Origin: Ceratotherium simum simum
Lineage: Eukaryota; Chordata; Mammalia; Perissodactyla; Rhinocerotidae
Assembly (NCBI RefSeq): GCF_000283155.1
Contig: NW_004454262.1
Location: 2,970,785-3,034,784, forward strand
Direction: 5' to 3'
DNA length: 64,000 nt
Shown one piece after another: positions 54,301 to 64,000 of the stretch. Positions within the stretch are counted from its first letter, which is position 1. The number at the start of each line of letters is the position of its first letter. Under the pieces are notes generated by a model. It saw only the letters and a list, made by a program, of their open reading frames with translations. It did not search any database and had not been told where the DNA came from. Both the position numbers and the translations under genes were made by a program.

Positions 54301-55596
54301 GGATACTTCTGGAGAAACAGTTGACAGGACTTGCTGATTGACTGGATGGGAAAAAACAAGAGTAACTTCTAAAAATATCTGAATGTGTGGTGGTACCACT
54401 ACCTAAGACAGAGAAAGGTAAGGAAGGAACAGGTCTGGGAAAGGACTCCTAAGTACTGCTTGTGTGTTAGGTAATTAATTGGAGTTGCTGAATAGGAAAT
54501 TGGATGTTCTAGTCTGTAGTTCAGGGGTGAGGGTAGAGATGGAGACAAAAATTGGAATGTCAGTTTACATATGTATTTAAAATCACAAAACTGAATGAGC
54601 TTACTTGGGGATAAGATGGAGATGGATAAAGAAGGCAGCAGAGGACAGATCTCTGAGACAACTCAACAGTTGGGTGAAGGAGGAGGAGTGGCCACTTAGG
54701 AGGAAATCCAGTGATCATAAAGTCACAGAAGCTAGTTAACTGTCAGATCCTGCTGAAAGACTGAGATGAGATATGATGAGAGAGTAACAGAGAACTGATT
54801 ACACGACTTGGCAGGATAGAGGTTGCTAGTGACCTTGGGAAGAGTCATTTCACCAATGAGGTAGGAACCATAGCTTGAATGGGGTAGGTTAAGGAGAAAA
54901 TAGGAGGTACAGAAATGGACTTTTACTCTGACGATGAATGGAGAAACGGGCCATAGATGGACAAGATTTTTTGTTTGGTTGCTTTTTAGTTATTATGAAG
55001 GGATGTTTATATGATAATCATCTAAAAGAGGCAGAAATTAATGATGAATAAGAGAGGCTGCCTCTAGGCGCAGACCTGAGGAGTTGAGACCGGGGCACAG
55101 AGGAGCAGGGATATGTCTTAAGGTGAAGTAAAGCAAAGAAGAGGGGTATAGGAACAGGTTGCAGACAGATTTGGCTATTTCTTTATTTAATTGAATCTAT
55201 ATTTCCTCAGTGAAGTATGACCACTCAGCAATTTAGTGAGGGAGTTGGAATTCAAAAGCAAGCCTGTCTAGATAGATCAATGGGACAGAATATACAGAAC
55301 ATACAGGACATCCAGGAACATCCAGGACAGAAACAGATCCAAATACACACTACAGTTTAGTGTGTAATAAACGCGGCATTTCAAATGAGGGGGGAGCATG
55401 GACGATAATTCAATAAATGGTATTGGGACAACTGGTGAGCTATCTGGGAAAAAATAAAGTTGGCTCCATTCTCCTCACGCCCATATAAATTTTAAGGGGA
55501 TCAAAGATTTAACTGACAAAATGAAATCACAAAGTACCAGGAAAAAAAAACACTCATAAAAAATTGTTTTATAATCTTAGAATAAAAAAGGCATAA

Positions 55597-55805
55597 GGCC
55601 GGCCCGTGGCTTGGGTTAGGTGCGCGCACTCCGCTGCTGGCGGCCCGGGTTCGGATCCCGGGCGCGCACCAACGCACCACTTCTCCGGCCATGCTGGGGC
55701 CGCGTCCCGCATACAGCGACTGGAGGGATGTGCAGCTGTGACATACAACTATCTACTGGGGCTTTGGGGGAAAAACAAATAAATAAATAAAATCTTTAAA
55801 AAAAA
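55597..55805 (+). mobile_element. ERE SINE, ATAAA-tail type, in L1
   Basis: Head GGCCGGCCCGTGGC, GGTTCGGATCCCGGG, CTACTGGGGCTTTGGGGG and ATAAATAAAT tail. Perfect 13-bp direct repeats AAAAAAGGCATAA at 55584-55596 and 55806-55818. Confidence 0.96.
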
Positions 55806-55940
55806 AAAAAAGGCATAAAGTGTTACATAAAACTCAAGCCATAAAATAACTTTGATAAATTTTACTACTCCAAAAAATTTCTACAGGACAAAATCTTCTA
55901 CAAGCAAAGTAAAAAGATAAGGATAAAACTGGGGAAAATA

Positions 55941-56206
55941 GGGGCCGGCCGGTGGCGTAGCAGTTAAGTGTGCGCGCTCCACTTCGGCAGTCCGAGGTTC
56001 GCGGGTTCAGCTCCTGGGCGTGCACCAATGCACCGCTTGTCAAGCCATGCTGTGGCGGCGTCCCATATAAAGTAGAGGAAGATGGGCATGGATGTTAGCC
56101 CACGGCCAGTCTTCCTCAGCAAAAACCAGAGGACTGGCAACAGATGTTAGCTCAGGGCTAATCTTCCTCACAAAAAAAAAAAGAAAGAAAGAAAAAAAAA
56201 AACGGA
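55941..56206 (+). mobile_element. ERE SINE with GAAA-containing tail, in L1
   Basis: Head GGGGCCGGCCGGTGGCG, two GGAAGAT-type modules; tail contains (GAAA)3 within an A-run. Direct repeats GGAAAATA at 55933-55940 and 56207-56214. Confidence 0.95.
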
Positions 56207-56424
56207 GGAAAATATTTCCAATTCTTGTCAAAGATAAGAGATAATTTCCCTATATAAAAAGTTTATAAACAAGATTAACAACCATAAGAAAATGGCAAAA
56301 AATGTGACTTGTCACAGAAAAGGAAATACAAATGGTTCTAATATGCTCAACCTTGCTGATAAGAGAAATACAAATAACATTATATTGGGGCGCCATCAAT
56401 ATCAGATTGATAACAGTATGTTTG

Positions 56425-56605
56425 CAAGGGTCAGCAAACTATAGGCCCCTTGGTCTGCTTTTTGTATGGCCTCTGAGCTAAAAATGGTTCTACGCCTCTG
56501 AAGGGTTGTAAACAAAACCAAGAAGAATATGCAACAGAATAAATGTATGTGGCTCACAAGTCTAAAATGTTTACTTTCGGTCCTTACAGAAAAAGTTTGT
56601 GGATC
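56425..56605 (+). repeat. Nonautonomous DNA-transposon-like remnant
   Basis: AGGGTCAGCAAACTATAGGCC, GTATGGCCTCTGAGC and CAGAAAAAGTTTGTGGATCCC have the near-palindromic ends of a mammalian hAT-type element. Exact family not assigned. Confidence 0.6.
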
Positions 56606-57003
56606 CCTGTGTAGAGAAATAGACACAATTCATTCATTGCAGTGGAAGTGTAATCTGAGCACACAGAATAATACGTAACCATGAGAAAAGGAGGCTCTTT
56701 ACCCATTGATTTGGAGGGAGCTCAAACATGTTGTTAAAGCCAAAAAAATAAGATACAGAACAAATGTACCCGCATACTTCAAACTGCATAAAAAGATGAG
56801 AAAAAAAGGATTACTTAGGAATTTACTTGTTTATGTATCTGGAAGGATATAAAAAAAATGGTAACACGGGTTTGCCTGTGAGGATGGAAACGAAGTCACC
56901 GGCGGACAGAAGTGGGATAGTGCTTTCTGCTATATACTATTTTGTGCATTTTGATTTTTGTATCATGTGAACATATACATAACTTGTTTTAAAATAAAAT
57001 TAA

Positions 57004-57191
57004 GGGGCCAGCCCTGTGGCCTAGTGGTTAAGTTTGGTGCGCTCCGTTTTGGCGGCCTGGATTCAGTTCCCAGGCACAGACCTACACTACTCATCGGTGG
57101 TCATGCTGTGGCGGTGACCCACATACAAAACAAAGGAACACTGGCACAGATGTTAGCTCAGGGCGAATCTTCCTCAGCAAAAAAAATAAAT
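57004..57191 (+). mobile_element. ERE SINE, short form
   Basis: Head GGGGCCAGCCCTGTGGCC; single tail module; ends in AAATAAAT. Direct repeats AAATAAAATTAA at 56992-57003 and 57192-57203. Confidence 0.93.
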
Positions 57192-57659
57192 AAATAAAAT
57201 TAAAATTAGTCATAAAAATAAACCAATAACATAAGCCTGTTTATTTCTTGCATTCACTTGGCAAAAGTGCAATTAACTACTTTCTTGGCACTTCATACAA
57301 ACTAGGAATTAGAGGCCTGAACCCAAATTTTATTTAAAATATGATTTCTCTGTGTGTGTGCATACATTTGTGTTTTCCCCCTTCAAGTAACGAGAAAGGG
57401 ATCCTTGAATTTCAAATTGTTTGTTTTATCTGGTTCCTCAATTATTTTCTACCTTTTACTGTTCAATTTTTTAAAGCGATGTCCTTGAATAATACTATAG
57501 AATCTATATGGTTATGGGTAGGCTTCAAGTTTTCAACCTTACTGTTTTTCTCTGCTTCATCCAGAGACTAGACACCTACACTATGCTCACAATGTTCATT
57601 TAAATTATGAACTACCTGATTTTTCCTCCCTCCCTCCTTTCCTTCCTCTTTTTTCTCTC

Positions 57660-57775
57660 CCTCCATCAGCAAACATATTGCGGGCCTACCTTGTTATATA
57701 AGGCACTGTTCTAGGTGCTGGGGATATGGAGCTGCTACCACAGGCCTAGGTCCCTGCTAGGTCCCTATACGTTTA
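57660..57775 (-). repeat. L2 3' end fragment, minus strand
   Basis: AAGGCACTGTTCTAGGTGCT and GGGGATATGGAGCTGC are the reverse L2 terminus. Confidence 0.65.
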
Positions 57776-57794
57776 GTTAACGGTTACCTATACT

Positions 57795-58271
57795 TGTGTT
57801 AGTTTCTTGTTGCTGCTGTAACAAATTACCACAAATTTATAGTCGCTTAAAACAACACAAATTTATCATTTTACAGTTCTGGTTGCCGAAAGGCCAAAAT
57901 GAGTCTTAAGGGGCTAAAATCAAGGTGTCAGTAGGGCAGGTTCCTTCTTGGGGCTCTGGGGGAGAATCTGTTCCTTGCCTCTTCCACTTCTGGAGACTAG
58001 CTTTGCTTGGCCTCTGGCTGCATCACTACAATCTCTGCTTCTTTGGTCTACTGCCTTCTCTACTATAGTCCAACCTTCCTCTTCCTCTCTCTTATGAGGA
58101 TATTTGTGAGTACATTTAAGGCCCACCAGGATAATCCAGAATAATCTTCCCAACTCAAGATCCTTAACTTAATCACACCTGCAAAGTCTCTTTTGCCATA
58201 GAAGGTAACATTCACAGATTCTGGGGATTAGGACATGAGTATCTTGTTGGGCCATTATTCAGCCTTACCAA
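57795..58271 (-). repeat. MLT1-type LTR remnant, minus strand
   Basis: GTTGCTGCTGTAACAAATTACC, GGCTAAAATCAAGGTGTCAG, CCAGGATAATCCAGAATAATC and GGGGATTAGGACATGAG are reverse MLT1. No internal region. Confidence 0.8.
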
Positions 58272-59029
58272 ACACAGGAAGTGGGTCAAGGTGCTTCAGA
58301 ACACAAATCTCCAACCCAAATTCTAAATAAGCTCTCTATTTTAAACTTTAATAAATTTTCTAACAACCAACCAATCTAGTTCTCCAATACTTAAGAAGGA
58401 ATACTCTCCTAAGTAAGATATCAAACACTTCCTGCCCACCAAAACTAAAAAAACAATGATTTTTATATTTCCAGTGTTCATTTTTATCTTCTTTAGACTT
58501 TCATAATAAAGATGCTTATTATTAGGCTTTAGTCTAACAAAAATATTAGCTGGCAAAAGTTCTTACTCAGAGATTCTTGTTAAAGAGACTAAATGAAGCA
58601 TTTCCCTCCTCTCCAATCTGAATAGCGCATTAAAGGCTTACGGTCACTAAAGTTCAGTTCCTATCAAGTCAGAACAAACAGTTACTAATCACAAGTAGAC
58701 AGAGACCAAATTAGTGACTCACTCGAAAAATGGAAAGTATTTCACATAAGCAACTCACACACGACACTCCCTATCTGTGTTAAGAATATCTGCTCAATTT
58801 AAAAACCCATGAATTTAGTATAAAATGAACAATTTTAGAAGAGTTAGAATACACTTGACCAAGAAAACAAGATACACAATTTTATTTTGAAAGAGATTTA
58901 AAACTATTTAGGTTTATTACCAGGCACAGATAACATCACTGGTGTATTTTTCCAACTATATAAAGAATAGGTATTATCAATACTATTTCATGTTCCAGAG
59001 CATAGAGAAAGCTTCCTAATTCTTTTTAG

Positions 59030-60130
59030 AGAGCTAGTCTAACATTGATGCAAAGTCCTAACAAAGAGAGACTAAAGGAAAAGTAGATCGACTTACTTAT
59101 CATGTGAATATGGTGCAAAAATTCTAAATGGAAAATGTTACCAGATAGAATCCAGCACCATAAAAGAATAAACCAAAATGACCAGGAGAGATTCAACCAG
59201 ATATGCAAGAATAGCTTTATATTTTAGGAAGTCAAAATAATTCCATATTAATAGATGAGAAAAAATCATATGATTATCTCTACAGGATCTGGAATATTTG
59301 ATAAAATCTGAAGTCCACTTCTTATACAAACCCTTAATAAAGTAGAAGTTTATTTGTGTTCACTTAATACAGAAACTGGCTATCTTAAAACCAAAACTAT
59401 AAAAATATCATCATGGTTAAGGGTAAAATAAAAGCATTTCCATTAATGTCAGGAATAAGATAAGAATGCCCACTATCAGGCCGGCCCCGTGGCTTGGCGG
59501 TTAAGTGCGTGCTCCGATGCTGGCGGCCCGGGTTTGGATCCCAGGTGCGCACCGATGCACTGCTTCTCCGGCCATGCTGAGGCCGCGTCCCAAATACAGC
59601 AACTAGAAGGATGTGCAGCTATGACATACAACTATCTACTGGGGCTTTGGGGGGAAAAAATAAAAATAAATAAAATCTTTAAAAAAAAAAAAAAAAAAGA
59701 ATGCCCACTATCATCACTCTTGTATGTTCTGGAAGTAGTATCTGATGACATCAGAAAGAGAAATAAGGAGGCACATGATCATTATTAACTGATAACATGA
59801 TTGCATACTTCGGCCAAAGGAATCAACTGAAAATTGCTATAAACAAGAGATTTCAAAGGTAAATGGTTATATAATCAACATATTATATAAAAAATAAATT
59901 TCTTTTCAAATAACCAGTTGGAATATATAATGGAAGAAAAGACAATTTACAACAGCACTCACAAAGAGCAAATAACTAAGAATAAAATTAACACAAACTG
60001 TATAAGATATACATGAAGACAATTTAATAATGATACTTAGGTAACATAAAGGGTGACTCAAATAAATGAAGATAGATCCTGTTCTTGGGACAATAAGATT
60101 GTATACTGGTAAAGGCAAAAAACCCTAATA
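59030..60130 (+). repeat. L1 ORF2 fragment, plus strand, split by an ERE
   Basis: Decayed ORF2: CTTATCATGTGAATATGGTG, GGAATAAGATAAGAATGCCC, then (after the ERE) CACTATCATCACTCTTGTATG and AACAGCACTCACAAAGAGC. No intact frame. Confidence 0.8.
59479..59696 (+). mobile_element. ERE SINE, ATAAA-tail type, in L1
   Basis: Near-consensus ERE. Perfect 17-bp direct repeats AAGAATGCCCACTATCA at 59462-59478 and 59697-59713, which fall inside L1 text and prove the insertion. Confidence 0.97.
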
Positions 60131-60142
60131 ATAAAGATCAAT

Positions 60143-60334
60143 TTTTTTTTTTTTTTCTGAGGAAGATTTGCCCTGAGCTAACATCCACTGCCAATCTTTC
60201 TCTTTTTGTATGTGAGCCGCCACCACAGCATGGCCACTGACAGATGAGTGGTGTAGGTCCACAGCCGGGAACCAAACCTGGGCTGCTGAAGCAGAGCACA
60301 CTGAACTTAACCACTAGGCAATCGGGGCTGGCCC
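60143..60334 (-). mobile_element. ERE SINE, diverged
   Basis: Reversed short ERE from poly(T), CTGAGGAAGATTTGCCCTGAG, to GGGGCTGGCCC. Flanking repeats (AGAT...ATTTTT) are poor. Confidence 0.88.
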
Positions 60335-60479
60335 AGATTATAAATTTTTAATATATAAAACTTTCTCTACGATAAAAAAAAAAAACCATGGAGTCAAAAG
60401 ACAAAGGACCTGACTTAGCGGTCATCTGACCTATCTCTTAGAGTTTTCTTTACCCTTAAATTCATGACAATAATTTCTG

Positions 60480-61490
60480 ATGTTGAAAATTGGCTTTAAC
60501 TTTTTCTTTAAAGGCAGGTTAATTTATATACAATAAAATCATCCTTTTAATGAGTTATGATAAACGTACAGAGTCATGTAACCACCCTCACAATCAATAT
60601 ATAGAACAATTTCCATCACCCCAAAAGGTTTCCTCTTACCCCTTTGCAGTCAGTCTCCTTCCATCACCCCCTCCCCTGGCAGCCACTGATCTGATTTTAA
60701 TTCCTATTGTTTTGCCTTTTCCAGAATGTTATATAAACGCATCATAATGTACGTAGTTTATTTATGCCTGGTTTCTTTCACTTAACTAAGGCTTTTGAGA
60801 TACACTCATATTGCTACACGTATCAGTAGTGCATGCATCTTTTTTACTGTTGGATAGTATTCCATTGTCTGGAAGTAGCACAATTCGTTTATCCATTCAC
60901 ATTTATTTGGGTTTTTCCATTTTTAAAATCTTATGAATAAAGAAGCTACAAATACTCGTGTACAGGTGTTTGTATACTTGTTTTCATTTCTCTTGGGTAA
61001 ATACCCATGAGTGGGATTGCTCAATTGTATGGCAAGTATGTGTTTAAATGTTTTCCAAAGTGGCTGTACCTTTCTGCATTTCCACTAACAATGTATGAGA
61101 TTTTCAGTTGCTCCACATCCTGGTACTATCAGTCTTATAATTTTAAGCAATCTAGTGGCTTTGTAGTGGTGTTTCATTGTGGTTTTAATGTGTGTTTTCC
61201 TAATGACTAATCATGTTGAGCATCTTTTCATGTGGTTATTTGCCATCTACGTCTTTGGTGTTCAAATTTTTTGCCCATTTTTTTAAACTGGGCTGTTTTT
61301 TAGCGAGTTATAAAAGTTCTTTATTTATTCTGGAATCAAATCCTTTACCAGAGATGTATTTGGCTTATCTTTTCATTTTCTTAACATGTTTTTGGAGAAC
61401 AGCAGCTTTTAATTTTGATGAAGTCCATTTTATCAATTTTTGCTTTACAGTTCATGCTTTTGGGGTCCCAATAAATCTTTGCTAAATGTT
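60480..61490 (-). repeat. L1 3' fragment, minus strand
   Basis: CCCTGGCAGCCACTGATCTG, TTTTGCCTTTTCCAGAATG, GTAAATACCCATGAGTGGG, CCAAAGTGGCTGTACC and TTTTGATGAAGTCCATTTTATC are reverse L1 3'UTR/ORF2. Confidence 0.85.
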
Positions 61491-61796
61491 AAGTGACAAA
61501 GAAGCTACTGTACTTTGAATATTTATAAACAAAACCTTATTATTTAGCCATTAATTATTAAAAAGAGAAGACAGAAGGAAGTCCAAGTGAAACATAACAT
61601 TAGTAGTAACTGACACTCTAAACTCTTAGGTCTTCCTCCATTTTAAAGTATGCAATCCAGCTCTACAAGAGCAACATTGAAAGTCAGGAAGTCCCTGAGG
61701 CATTGTTTGACTTCTGAAATGTAACAACTTAATATTTTCCAATTACCCAAACTGCATTGAATAAGGAGAACAAAAAATTATAACAAAGACTGAACT

Positions 61797-61834
61797 AAGG
61801 AAAGTAATCTGTTTTAAGGAAAGTAATCTGTTTT
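61797..61834 (+). repeat. 19-bp perfect tandem duplication
   Basis: AAGGAAAGTAATCTGTTTT occurs twice in direct succession. Simple tandem duplication in intronic DNA. Confidence 0.95.
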
Positions 61835-62030
61835 AAGGGTATAGTAGCTGAAAACTGATTAAAGATGACAACATTTTGCCTTGTCTGCGTAATAAAATTT
61901 ATTTATATGACTTGCCAGACATGTTATCTGACATCAAAGCATAGACTCTTAAAATCATGATGGCTCAAACTGCTTTATCTCCTTCCGTCTTAGCTTGTTT
62001 GTAAAACTAAGGTTAAGATGAATAAAACAG

Positions 62031-62235
62031 GGCCGGCCCCGTGGCTTAGCGGTTAAGTGCGCGTGCTCTGCTACTGGCGGCCCAGGTTCGGATCCCGAGT
62101 GCGTGCCTACGCACCGCTTCTCCGGCCATGCTGAGGCCGCGTCCCACATACAGCAACTAGAAGGAAGTGCAGCTATGACATACAACTATCTACTGGGGCT
62201 TTGGGGGAAAAAATAAATAAATAAAATCTTAAAAA
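62031..62235 (+). mobile_element. ERE SINE, ATAAA-tail type
   Basis: Near-consensus head GGCCGGCCCCGTGGCTTAGC, CTACTGGGGCTTTGGGGG and an ATAAATAAAT tail. Perfect 16-bp direct repeats AAGATGAATAAAACAG at 62015-62030 and 62236-62251. Confidence 0.97.
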
Positions 62236-62439
62236 AAGATGAATAAAACAGCATATATAAAATGTCTAATACACATACTAAGTATGGTAATGTAAACATT
62301 CAGGCATCTTTTTAGAAGATCCTACCTTTATATGCAGCATATATTCAGCCCCCAGTCAGTGTAAAATTATTGCCAGCAGCACAGAGGTATAAGGCCCTCA
62401 TCACAGTTAAAACTAACAAAAATTTCTAGACCACAAGAA

Positions 62440-62700
62440 GAAGTGAGGGCTGAGCTGAGACTTGAGACACAAAGCATCAGCAGACCAGGTGAACTTGGTC
62501 TGAGAGATGACGCTATAAGTAAAAAGGGCCAGAAACAGAACTTTATACACCAGCAATTTAGATTTTTATCCTTAGAGCAATGGAGAACCACCAGGAGTTT
62601 TTATATGGGAGACTACGACTCAGAGGTAGGGAGAACAGCTGGAAGGCTACAGCGTAACATGGACTTGAGTTTGGACTAGGAAGCAAGTGTGGATGGACTC
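62440..62700 (-). repeat. L2-like fragment, minus strand
   Basis: GAGGGCTGAGCTGAGACTTG and TTAGATTTTTATCCTTAGAG, then AATGGAGAACCACC, resemble reverse L2 upstream of its 3' end. Confidence 0.5.
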
Positions 62701-63520
62701 AAGAGATATTAAGGGCAAAGAGTCAACCAAATTTGAGCATAGATTAGATGGGAGGGGTGAAGGAAAAGGAAAATTCAAGCCAAACTACCCAACTTTCTGG
62801 CTTGAGTATGGGTAAGGAAAAGCAGAATAAGTAGCCTTTGTTACGGGGCTGGTGGTGAAGAGAGCTGGTGCAAGGAAATGATGGAAATCAATATTGATCT
62901 TTTAATAGATCAAAATATCTTAGAAGAATCTAAGTACAGCCTAAGTAGAAGCAGTGGTTTTGCCACCACTCTCTGACTTGATTTCAGCAATGCTGAGAAA
63001 TACTCAGCAGTGGAATTGAAGGGTGGTAGAGTAAAAGACCATCAACTACTATTCACAGTTATTTTAACATTTGTCTTCAAACTCCTAAGTGTGCTTTTAA
63101 AATAAGATTATGTAGTTTAGGAAAACATTTAATAATTATTAACTATAAAGAATATATGTTTTGCTTCTGTAGTCCTATGCTAACTCTGGAAAGACACATA
63201 GTGGATAGTAATCTTTTGAATTTTGAACCATGTGAATGTACTACCTATCTGAAAATTGAATACATAAAATGTTATTCACTCAACTTATCAGCTACCAAAT
63301 TGGATAAAGAAATAATATTCAAAGCCTGGATACTTAATAGGTCTAATAAAAAAGTATAGTTTATATAATTTATATCTGCTTTAGGTTCTACTGCATATGA
63401 GCTATAAATTAAGTGTATATATACTGTTAGCTTGAGTTTCTTTTATTGATATATTTATGAACTTGATACTGTCTATGTCGCTTAGCTAATTTAAAAAATA
63501 CAACCAGAAAAAATAATTGA

Positions 63521-63759
63521 GGGGTCGGCCCTGTGGCATAGTGGTTAAGTGCGCACACTCCACTGCTGGCGGCCTGGGTTCGGATCCTGGGCGCGCACCG
63601 ATGCACCGCTTGTCAGGCCATCCTGTGGCAGTGTCCCACATAAAACGGAGGAAGATTGGCACAGATGTTAGCTCAGGGCCAGTCTTCCTCAGCAAAAAGA
63701 GGAGGATTGGCATGGATGTTAGCTCAGGGCTGATCTTCCTCACACACACACACAAAAAA
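63521..63759 (+). mobile_element. ERE SINE with (CA)n tail
   Basis: Head GGGGTCGGCCCTGTGGCATA, B-box GGTTCGGATCCTGGG, two GGAAGAT-type modules, then CA repeats before a short A-run. Approximate direct repeats (AAAAAATAATTGA / AAAAAATGAATTA). Confidence 0.93.
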
Positions 63760-64000
63760 ATGAATTAACCATGCCTGAGTGATCCAACTTAAAATGGACA
63801 GGGCATTTGGTTAACTGAGTAAGACATATCAAACCACATATTAGAAGAAATATTGACAAAAAGTTTAAAAGGAAACAGTCATTAGCAAATAAAATAATTT
63901 AAAGGAATCTAAGTATAGCCTCCAGTTTACATGAAGACATCTGTTAAGTCTCACTTTTCAATGTGTTTCATTAGTAAGTTAGCTCTTTCCATGTACAGTG

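Larger units (their letters stand above)
55260..57003 (+). repeat. L1M fragment, plus strand, with nested insertions
   Basis: ORF2 3' text: GATAGATCAATGGGACAGAAT, AATAAATGGTATTGGGACAAC, AAAATGGCAAAAAATGTGAC, CTTGCTGATAAGAG, then 3'UTR text from 56610. Interrupted by EREs at 55597 and 55941, by a hAT-like block at 56425-56605, and followed by an ERE at 57004. Confidence 0.8.
50716..64000 (-). other. RALA: RALA intron 1 (partial)
   Basis: Everything above the exon 2 acceptor is intronic if, as in known orthologues, RALA has a distant noncoding exon 1. No CpG island, 5'UTR-like sequence or coding exon is seen up to 64 kb. The stretch holds L2, L1, MIR, MLT1 and hAT remnants and seven EREs, annotated separately. 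Sequence not covered by those entries (for example 52350-53460, 54300-55250, 58280-59020 and 62710-63510) shows no gene signal. Confidence 0.7.

Noticed and set aside
55610..55700. CpG island in RALA intron 1
   Set aside because: The CpGs belong to a well-preserved ERE head; several EREs show the same local peak.

Overview
The window is vertebrate nuclear DNA, most likely from a perissodactyl and probably an equid. The main reason is that at least 26 copies of one tRNA-derived SINE recur through it. Each copy has a GGCCGGCCC(G/C)GTGGC head, a Pol III B-box (GGTTCGGATCC) and a GGAAGATTGGC or CTACTGGGGCTTTGGGG tail, which matches the Equine Repetitive Element (ERE) family. Old mammalian repeats (MIR, L2, L1M, MER5/MER20-like hAT remnants, MLT1 LTRs) make up most of the rest. 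There is no prokaryotic gene organisation, CRISPR array or operon. Nearly all open frames of 60-160 codons are chance frames in repeats, introns or simple sequence.

The only protein-coding gene I can support is RALA, the Ras-like small GTPase, on the minus strand. Its four coding exons are 50676-50563, 48121-47913, 41825-41651 and 32787-32665. All splice junctions are GT-AG, phases agree, and together they encode 206 residues ending in the CCIL prenylation box. The 3'UTR runs to a polyadenylation signal at 30833-30828, so the transcript ends near 30.81 kb. Noncoding exon 1 and the promoter are not recognisable and probably lie beyond 64 kb, so 50.7-64 kb is part of intron 1.

Layout. 1-30.8 kb: gene-poor sequence downstream of RALA. 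It holds L1/L2/MIR remnants, a truncated U2 snRNA retropseudogene (974-1008), an ERE whose tail has grown into a GAAA/GGAA tract of at least 570 bp (5.5-6.3 kb), a small GC-rich promoter-like segment (9.36-9.75 kb) and a stack of nested minus-strand L1 fragments (14.8-23.1 kb). 30.8-50.7 kb: RALA exons 5 to 2 with repeat-filled introns. 50.7-64 kb: RALA intron 1 with L2, L1, MLT1 and seven EREs. Three runs of N interrupt the sequence (6157-6256, 19475-19574, 34344-34898). Each touches an ERE or simple repeat.

I found no previously undescribed biological system. The best observations are mechanistic or evolutionary: the self-primed-type U2 insertion with perfect target-site duplications, an ERE that appears to carry a 3' transduction, ERE tails seeding microsatellites, EREs oriented with their host L1s, a CCAAT/CRE/GC-box cluster downstream of RALA, and a residue-144 codon in RALA that differs from my recollection of the human and mouse proteins.
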